Below, piece after piece: positions 7,867 through 13,823 of a stretch of 13,823 nucleotides of DNA. Under the pieces are notes generated by a model. It worked only from the letters and a program-made list of their open reading frames with translations, made no database searches and was not told where the DNA came from. Made by a program: the position numbers and the translations under genes. This DNA is from JANNMJ01 sp031397815. GTDB lineage: Bacteria; Bacteroidota; Bacteroidia; Cytophagales; Hymenobacteraceae. Each line of letters opens with the position of its first letter. Within the stretch, counting starts at the first letter, position 1. The stretch is from the NCBI GenBank assembly GCA_031397815.1, contig JANNMJ010000085.1, positions 1 to 13,823 of the forward strand. Reading direction: 5' to 3'.

Positions 7867-8859
7867 ATGACCACCTTATCCCGCCTCTTTCAGCACCGCT
7901 CGCTCCCAGCGCCAATCGTAGTGCAAGTGCTGCTGACGGCGGCGCTCGGCGGCATTTGGGCGCTGCTGCCCGCTTCGAGCGCGATTGGTTGGCTGGCGCT
8001 GCTGCTCAGCTTGGTGTGCGTGGGGGTGCCGCACGGCTCCAACGACTTGCAGCTACTCGCGCTGATGAGGCCGCGCTGGTCGGCGGTTCAGCGGTTTTGC
8101 ATTTATGGCGGCGTGGTAGCCATTGGCATCAGCCTGATGTTGCTTTTTCCGTTCCTCGGAATGAGCGCTTTTCTGGTGCTCACGGCGTTTCATTTCGGCC
8201 AAGGCGAGCTGTCGGCCAACGGTCACGCCGACATTCCAACCAGCCCCACCGCACCAGCCGATACCCCTGCGAAAGCGCGACTCCGACTGGCGCTCGGGTT
8301 CGGTTACGGCGCCGTGTTGCTCGGCAGTCTGCTCGCTCCGAACGTGCAGGCGCTTGGCGCCTACCTTCCGGCCACGCCCGAGTTCCACGCCGGAATGGCG
8401 TACCTGACCTACTTACCGGCGTCGGCGCTGCCGTACATCGCGGTGGCGGCGGCGCTGCTAGGCGTCGCTGTCGCCGCCGAGCTGCTGCCGTCGGCTGATG
8501 TTCCGGCGCGGCTTGTCAGCTTGCTGATTCTCCGCCTGCTCTTCGCCCACACCGACCTGCTTTTCGCGTTCGCCGTTTACTTCGGCATCTGGCACTCGCC
8601 AGATTCCATCGCGCTGTTTAGTCGGCAATTATTCCCCGGCGCCGTTGACCATAAGGTGCGGCGGTTTTACTCCGCCGCGCTGCCCATTACGTTACTGGCT
8701 TTCTGTTTGGGCGGCGCGCTGTGGTGGCTCAACAGTCGGGCGGCGTTTCAATATCCGCTGTCGTTCGTGATTCTGACGTTTCTGTTTGGGGTCACGGTGC
8801 CGCATGTGTTCGTAACGGACCCGATTTATCGGGCAGCTTCCGGGGCGGGAGAAAGCTGA
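7867..8859 (+). CDS. blh: Brp/Blh-family beta-carotene 15,15'-dioxygenase
   Basis: This integral membrane enzyme of the Brp/Blh family is expected to cleave beta-carotene centrally into two retinals, the chromophore of microbial rhodopsins. The 330-aa product has about eight hydrophobic segments and four conserved-looking histidines in membrane-adjacent motifs: H56 in GVPHGSND, H109 in AFHFGQGE, H243 in IWHSPDS and H313 in VPHVFVTD. Clustered histidines of this kind are the presumed iron ligands of the family. The ATG at 7867 is preferred. An in-frame GTG at 7798 would add 23 residues of unlikely sequence. No rhodopsin or carotenoid gene is present in the window, so the physiological partner must lie elsewhere. 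The next gene, menD, follows on the same strand after about 145 nt, and co-transcription is possible but unproven. Confidence 0.82.
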   Translation: MTTLSRLFQHRSLPAPIVVQVLLTAALGGIWALLPASSAIGWLALLLSLVCVGVPHGSNDLQLLALMRPRWSAVQRFCIYGGVVAIGISLMLLFPFLGMSAFLVLTAFHFGQGELSANGHADIPTSPTAPADTPAKARLRLALGFGYGAVLLGSLLAPNVQALGAYLPATPEFHAGMAYLTYLPASALPYIAVAAALLGVAVAAELLPSADVPARLVSLLILRLLFAHTDLLFAFAVYFGIWHSPDSIALFSRQLFPGAVDHKVRRFYSAALPITLLAFCLGGALWWLNSRAAFQYPLSFVILTFLFGVTVPHVFVTDPIYRAASGAGES

Positions 8860-9004
8860 GGTGAGTTGTTGTGAGGTGAAGCGCCCGGTGGAAACCCCTC
8901 CGCCAGTTGCCAGTGCCCCAGTTCTCCGCCCCGCAGCAGCACTACACAATCTGCGAAATCCCCCCATCCGTTCAATCTGCGATCCCCTGCCCGACCTTTG
9001 CGCC

Positions 9005-10762
9005 GTGAATCAGCCGAACCCGCACCAAGCTATCTACAACATTGCCGCCCTCTGCGCGGCGCACGGCCTGACGGAAGTCGTCCTCTCGCCCGGCTCCCGG
9101 TGCGCGCCCCTGACGCTGGCGTTCTCGCGCCACCCGCAGACGAATGTTCGCGTGGTGCCTGATGAGCGGGCGGCGGCGTTCATCGGCCTCGGCATCGCGC
9201 AGGCGCGGCGCGTGCCGACAGTGTTGGTCTGCACCAGCGGCACGGCGGGCCTCAACTACGCCCCGGCCGTAGCGGAGGCATTTTACCAGCAAGTCCCGCT
9301 CCTCATCCTCACCGCCGACCGCCCCCCCGAGTGGATCGACCAGCTCGACGGCCAGACCATCCGGCAAAACGGCCTTTACGGCCCGCACGTAAAGTGCAGC
9401 TACACCTTCCCCACCGACACCACCCACCCGGACGCCAAATGGCACGCCAACCGCCTGATGAACGAGGCGATAAATCTGGCGAAAGCATATCCGCCCGGGC
9501 CGGTCCACGTCAACATCCCGTTGCGGGAACCGTTGTATCCGACGGGTGAAGTGGAGTTTGAGGAGGTGCGGGTGATTCGGGATTCGATAGAACCGTTATC
9601 GACTGTGTGGTGGGAGGAAATGGGCGAGAAAGAGCCGTTGTACGAATTGCTAGAAAACGCGCTTGTCGTGGTTGGTCAACAGCAATCCGCTTCGCTCAGC
9701 CCTATTTTACAAGATTTCGCGACTGCAACTAAGGCAACGATCATCAGCGACACCATTGGAAATGCTTCCGACATTGCATCTTCAATTACCCATCAAGATA
9801 TTTTCCTAAGCAGCACAAACACTGAATTTTTAGAAAGCTTACGACCGCGCCTATTGATCACCTTCGGAAAATCAATCATTTCCAAAGCGCTGAAACAATA
9901 TCTGCGCAAATATCCACCAGCGCAGCATTGGCATTTACAGGAACATTCTGGCCCGACAGCTGACGTGTTCGGCACATTGACGCATATTTTTCGCGTAGGA
10001 GTCGCAGACTGCTTGCGCTATCTTGAAGGAATGCCTTCAAGCAGTCGTAAATCGAAAGTCTCAATCCCAACTCGCCCACCTTCGCCTTTGGGACAAGCTT
10101 GGCAGACTGCTGACCAAAAGGCCAAGTCATTTTTGACGAACTGGTTCGAAAGCTTCCCTCAATCGAATTGGACGGAATTTCAAGCCCTAAGCAGCGTACT
10201 AGTAGGCTCTGGTTCTTCGCTAGCGGAGAAGTCACTCCACCTCGCCAACTCAATGGCGGTGCGCTACGCCAACATTCTAGGCATACCAGCAGGCGTCGAA
10301 GTCTGCGCCAACCGAGGCACCAGCGGCATTGATGGCTGCACTTCCACAGCCGTCGGTTACGCGCTGGCGGAGCCGGAGAAGCAAGTCGTGCTCCTCACGG
10401 GTGATGTGGCGTTTTTCTACGACCGTAACGCGTTCTGGCACAATTACCCCACGCCGAACCTGCGCGTGGTGCTGCTCAACAACCACGGCGGCGGCATCTT
10501 CCGTATCATCGATGGCCCCCGGCAGCAGCCGGAGCTGGACGAGTTCTTCGAGACCCGCCAACAGCTTACGGCCGAGAATCTGTGTCGCGATTTCCATCTC
10601 CCCTACTTCCCCGTTGATTCGATGGCGAAACTTGAAGCCGCGCTACCGGTTTTCTTCGGGCCGGAAGGCGCGGGCGGCGTCCTCGAAATCCAAACCGACT
10701 CTAAGGTGAACGCGGCGTTCTTTGAGCAATACCGCGCCGCCGTCAAGCAAGCTTTTTCATAA
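9005..10762 (+). CDS. menD: SEPHCHC synthase (MenD), menaquinone biosynthesis
   Basis: This thiamine-diphosphate enzyme joins isochorismate and the succinic semialdehyde unit of 2-oxoglutarate to give SEPHCHC, the first committed step of the classical menaquinone pathway. Starting at GTG 9005 it is 585 aa, normal for MenD, and begins a few residues before the first family segment. Visible motifs are LSPGSR (27-32), catalytic E54 in PDERAAAF, SGTAGLNYAPA, TADRPPE, NRGTSGIDG (436-444), the cofactor region GDVAFFYD (466-473) and NNHGGGIF (492-499). The frame is open back to GTG 8861, but those 48 extra residues look like translated spacer. The central third of the gene (about 9650-10260) is much poorer in GC than its ends, suggesting mosaic origin or relaxed constraint in the variable middle domain. 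The gene lies upstream of menB in the same direction. Confidence 0.93.
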   Translation: MNQPNPHQAIYNIAALCAAHGLTEVVLSPGSRCAPLTLAFSRHPQTNVRVVPDERAAAFIGLGIAQARRVPTVLVCTSGTAGLNYAPAVAEAFYQQVPLLILTADRPPEWIDQLDGQTIRQNGLYGPHVKCSYTFPTDTTHPDAKWHANRLMNEAINLAKAYPPGPVHVNIPLREPLYPTGEVEFEEVRVIRDSIEPLSTVWWEEMGEKEPLYELLENALVVVGQQQSASLSPILQDFATATKATIISDTIGNASDIASSITHQDIFLSSTNTEFLESLRPRLLITFGKSIISKALKQYLRKYPPAQHWHLQEHSGPTADVFGTLTHIFRVGVADCLRYLEGMPSSSRKSKVSIPTRPPSPLGQAWQTADQKAKSFLTNWFESFPQSNWTEFQALSSVLVGSGSSLAEKSLHLANSMAVRYANILGIPAGVEVCANRGTSGIDGCTSTAVGYALAEPEKQVVLLTGDVAFFYDRNAFWHNYPTPNLRVVLLNNHGGGIFRIIDGPRQQPELDEFFETRQQLTAENLCRDFHLPYFPVDSMAKLEAALPVFFGPEGAGGVLEIQTDSKVNAAFFEQYRAAVKQAFS

Positions 10763-10834
10763 AATTCGTGTTAAAATCTCTGTAATTCGTGGGAGATGAA
10801 TTTCCCACGAATTACACGAATTTAGGCACGAATT
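10763..10834. repeat. Palindromic element with five AATTCGTG/CACGAATT copies
   Basis: The menD-menB spacer contains AATTCGTG at 10763 and 10784, then its reverse complement CACGAATT at 10806, 10815 and 10827. The central copies form a perfect 14-bp inverted repeat, 10781-10794 with 10803-10816, around an 8-nt loop. The outer copies make nested alternative pairings. As RNA it would fold strongly just past the menD stop codon, so it may act as a terminator, a processing site or an mRNA stabiliser. There is no T-run directly after the stem. Its symmetrical multi-copy design suggests a mobile or dispersed intergenic repeat. Confidence 0.7.
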
Positions 10835-10853
10835 TGATCTAATTTTTAACCCC

Positions 10854-11678
10854 ATGAATTCAGTCCTCGACTGGCAACCTATCAAGGAGTTCAAGGAGAT
10901 TCTTTTCACGTATGCGGAAGGAATCGCCAAAATCAGCATTAACCGGCCGCACGTCCATAACGCCTTCACGCCACTGACGGTGCAGGAGATGATTGAGGCG
11001 ATGTATATCTGCCGCGAGCGGACGGATATCGGCGTCATCATCCTCACCGGCGAGGGCGGCAAAGCCTTCTGCTCCGGCGGCGACCAAAGCGTGCGCGGCC
11101 ACGGCGGCTACGTCGGGCAGGATACCGTGCCGCGCCTCAACGTGCTCGACTTGCAGAAGCTCATCCGCTCCATCCCGAAGCCCGTGGTGGCGATGGTGGC
11201 GGGCTGGGCGATTGGCGGCGGGCACGTCCTACACGTCGTCTGCGACCTGAGCATTGCCGCCGAAAACGCCCGTTTTGGGCAGACGGGGCCGAAAGTCGGG
11301 TCTTTCGACGGCGGCTTTGGGGCGTCTTATCTGGCGCGGTGCGTCGGGCAGAAGAAGGCCCGTGAAATCTGGTTCCTCTGCGACCAGTACGACGCGCAGG
11401 AAGCCTTGGATATGGGCCTCGTCAACAAAGTGGTGCCATTGGAGAAGCTGGAGGAAACCACCGTGGCGTGGTGCCGGAAGATGCTCGCCAAAAGCCCGCT
11501 GTCGCTGCGGATGCTCAAGTCGGCGTTCAATGCCGAGTTGGATGGGCAGGCCGGGATTCAGGAGCTGGCCGGTAATGCTACCCTGCTTTACTACCTCTCA
11601 GACGAGGCCAAAGAGGGCCGCAACGCCTTCATTGAGCGGCGCGACCCCAACTTCGAGCAGTTCCCGAAGTTTCCGTAG
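10854..11678 (+). CDS. menB: 1,4-dihydroxy-2-naphthoyl-CoA synthase (MenB)
   Basis: This crotonase-fold enzyme performs the Dieckmann-type ring closure of o-succinylbenzoyl-CoA to 1,4-dihydroxy-2-naphthoyl-CoA in menaquinone synthesis. The 274-aa length is typical. Visible features are the oxyanion-hole segment FCSGGDQSVRGHGGY (72-86), GWAIGGGHVLHVVCDLSIA (117-135), FGQTGPKVGSFDGG (141-154), and the C-terminal SDEAKEGRNAFIERR followed by FPKFP. Gly145 in FGQTG is the arrangement of the bicarbonate-dependent MenB class, as in E. coli, rather than the class carrying its own Asp. ATG 10854 is directly preceded by an A/T-rich stretch and no Shine-Dalgarno sequence, usual in Bacteroidota. It lies 91 nt downstream of menD and is probably part of the same men unit, with the palindromic element in between. 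A strong terminator follows it. Confidence 0.96.
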   Translation: MNSVLDWQPIKEFKEILFTYAEGIAKISINRPHVHNAFTPLTVQEMIEAMYICRERTDIGVIILTGEGGKAFCSGGDQSVRGHGGYVGQDTVPRLNVLDLQKLIRSIPKPVVAMVAGWAIGGGHVLHVVCDLSIAAENARFGQTGPKVGSFDGGFGASYLARCVGQKKAREIWFLCDQYDAQEALDMGLVNKVVPLEKLEETTVAWCRKMLAKSPLSLRMLKSAFNAELDGQAGIQELAGNATLLYYLSDEAKEGRNAFIERRDPNFEQFPKFP

Positions 11679-11706
11679 CCCTCGTTCGTACCTTTACGCC
11701 CCGAAG

Positions 11707-11745
11707 CGGGGCCGTGCCAACCGGTGCGGCCCCGTTTCTTGTTTT
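11707..11745 (+). terminator. Rho-independent terminator after menB
   Basis: CGGGGCCG (11707-11714) pairs with CGGCCCCG (11727-11734). The pairing continues inward through two G-T wobbles and two C-G pairs to a 4-nt AACC loop, making a 12-bp stem. The T-rich tail TTTCTTGTTTT follows at once. It begins about 28 nt after the menB stop codon. A competing small hairpin (11698-11702 with 11708-11712) shares its left arm. Confidence 0.85.
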
Positions 11746-11764
11746 AGCTTTCTACTTAACCGTC

Positions 11765-11785
11765 GGGTCGGCCTCAAACCGGCCC
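11765..11785 (+). repeat. Short hairpin in the ychF leader
   Basis: GGGTCGG (11765-11771) pairs with CCGGCCC (11779-11785) through seven pairs including one wobble, with a 7-nt loop CCTCAAA. It ends 13 nt before the ychF ATG. The sequence resembles GC-rich palindromes that recur between genes in some bacterial groups, but its copy number in this genome cannot be judged here. An effect on ychF translation is possible. Confidence 0.4.
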
Positions 11786-11798
11786 CAACAATCGAAAA

Positions 11799-12902
<1,104 letters not shown>

Positions 12903-12948
12903 TGAATCAGGGTAAGCAGAATTTTTGGCTACCCGGTGTCAATGAAAA

Positions 12949-12998
12949 AATCAATCCCCGTTTGTTCGGCCAAAGTGCCGAGCAAACGGGGATTGATT
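12949..12998 (-). terminator. 22-bp hairpin terminator between convergent ychF and comB
   Basis: Positions 12949-12970 pair with 12977-12998 along 22 bp (one G-T wobble) around the 6-nt loop CAAAGT. On the left side of the stem the plus strand has a run of A (12944-12950), which becomes a T-run directly after the stem on the minus strand. It is therefore a textbook intrinsic terminator for the minus-strand comB-like gene. The stem may also stop or protect the ychF transcript coming from the other side, although no T-run follows it in that direction. Confidence 0.88.
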
Positions 12999-13040
12999 CG
13001 TTCGTGAGGTCACGATTGATGCGTGCCCTCTTTTACCCCC

Positions 13041-13724
13041 TCAAATCACCAACCCATCCCCGCGCCACTCGGGCACGACGGCGTATTGGTCGGGCGTGAG
13101 GCAGAACGCCACATCGCGCCGCAAATCCTCGCTCAGGCGCGCTAAACGCTGAACGTGCGACGATTCTTGCAGAAACGCATACGGGTCAGCTTGAGCCGCA
13201 GCCCAAAGATGGCGCGCCGCAATGGCTGCATCCGAAGCAGTTTCGAAACCCACCGGGGCTAATGCCTGCACGAGCGCTCCAGCAAACATCGTGTCTTCCA
13301 GATTGAAAGCGCCTTTCCAGCCCGCGCACACCACCAGCACCGGTCCGCCGTGCGCTTGCGCCCACGCCGCCACGGCGCTCAGGTTCAGGAAAGCGCCCGC
13401 GCACAAGTGCTCGGCACCTTGGTCGAGTGCCCGCCGGATGGCGAGGGTGCCGTTGGTGGTGGTCATCGCGAGGGTGCGGCCGCGCACGGCTTCGTTCTGA
13501 TACGAGAACGGGGAGTTGCCGAGGTCGAAGCCTTCGGCCTGACGGCCGTCGCGCTCGGCGGCGGTTAAGTGGCCGTAGTCAACGCCCAATGCGCGGCATT
13601 CTTCTAGCTCCGCTACGGGGATGATGCGCGCTACGCCGTGCGCCAGCGCTGTGACCATTACTGAGGTAGCGCGAAGGATGTCTACTACGATGACGGCGGT
13701 GCCGTGGAGGTTGCCGTGCTGCGG
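13041..13724 (-). CDS. ComB-like 2-phosphosulfolactate phosphatase, 5' end missing
   Basis: Members of this family hydrolyse 2-phosphosulfolactate to sulfolactate and phosphate. In methanogens this serves coenzyme M synthesis, while the role in Bacteroidota is uncertain. Recognisable segments are VVDILRATSVMVTALAHG, AAERDGRQAEGFDLGNSPFS and TTTNGTLAI. Internal ATG 13658 lies after the conserved VVDILRATS motif, so it cannot be the true start. The family-like sequence continues upstream to about PQHGN (13710-13724), giving about 227 codons. Only some 10-15 N-terminal residues would be missing from a typical protein of about 240 aa. Further upstream the frame holds no ATG, GTG or TTG and meets TAG at 13755-13757. 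The missing start coincides with a change in base composition, so the gene is either truncated by rearrangement or cut by a false assembly join. Confidence 0.85.
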   Translation of the reverse strand, partial: PQHGNLHGTAVIVVDILRATSVMVTALAHGVARIIPVAELEECRALGVDYGHLTAAERDGRQAEGFDLGNSPFSYQNEAVRGRTLAMTTTNGTLAIRRALDQGAEHLCAGAFLNLSAVAAWAQAHGGPVLVVCAGWKGAFNLEDTMFAGALVQALAPVGFETASDAAIAARHLWAAAQADPYAFLQESSHVQRLARLSEDLRRDVAFCLTPDQYAVVPEWRGDGLVI

Positions 13725-13823
13725 GACGGCCGCCCAGCGCGACTCCGTGCAGCGCTACATCGACGGCGCGTCCGTCGCCTTCACCGGGAGCGCGCCCGAC
13801 GGACCCGGCTGGTGGCTGCCGCC
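13725..13823 (+). other. Foreign-looking right edge, possible partial coding sequence
   Basis: This stretch is about 79% GC, against 62-70% in the adjacent comB gene, and carries none of the expected comB start. Read on the plus strand in the frame containing YIDGASVAF (13756-13782), it is open to the window edge. In the 27 codons I counted, third positions are about 96% GC, against 67% and 63% at positions 1 and 2. That periodicity is expected of a coding sequence from a very GC-rich organism. The product is unrecognised and no start is assigned. Confidence 0.45.

Noticed and set aside
8861..9004. GTG start giving menD 48 extra residues
   Set aside because: The extension is Pro-rich translated spacer. 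MenD homology begins right after GTG 9005.

Overview
The window looks like a fragment of a GC-rich Bacteroidota chromosome, probably Cytophagales and Hymenobacter-like. Three things suggest this: Bacteroidota-type versions of topoisomerase IV subunit A, a PAS hybrid histidine kinase and YchF; start codons without Shine-Dalgarno sequences; and a few upstream boxes resembling the Bacteroidota -7 element (TAnnTTTG). The genus is inferred from memory of protein families, not from a search.

Layout, left to right. (1) A left edge with two small hairpins and a long hairpin that probably ends the topoisomerase transcript. (2) parC on the minus strand, with low-complexity tails at both ends. (3) A divergent intergenic region of about 330 bp. 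(4) A 1010-aa soluble hybrid sensor kinase on the plus strand (four PAS domains, HisKA, HATPase, receiver, HPt). (5) A LytTR-type response regulator on the minus strand, convergent with the kinase, with a candidate promoter overlapping a 17-bp dyad. (6) A roughly 650-bp sparse region that holds a probable 48-aa minus-strand reading frame and then a candidate promoter for (7) a Brp/Blh-type membrane beta-carotene cleavage enzyme, which makes retinal. (8) menD and menB, two menaquinone-synthesis genes, separated by a palindromic element built from five copies of one 8-mer. (9) A strong terminator, then the ychF ATPase. (10) A 22-bp hairpin terminator between ychF and a minus-strand comB-like phosphatase gene whose 5' end is missing.

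Most of the genes are ordinary core or signalling genes. MenD and MenB act in the same pathway: MenD makes SEPHCHC from isochorismate and 2-oxoglutarate, and MenB closes the naphthoate ring on o-succinylbenzoyl-CoA. Blh supplies retinal, presumably for a rhodopsin that is not in this window. The kinase and the LytTR regulator are neighbours but are not clearly a pair.

The least ordinary signals are these: a GC drop inside menD (about 71% to 48% and back to about 60%); the five-copy CACGAATT element; a possible sliding-clamp-binding peptide at the ParC C-terminus; an unlisted 48-aa coding-like frame; and a right-hand end of about 100 nt that does not belong to comB and has the codon pattern of a much more GC-rich genome. 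That last one is most simply an assembly or recombination join. I did not find a convincing new multi-gene system.
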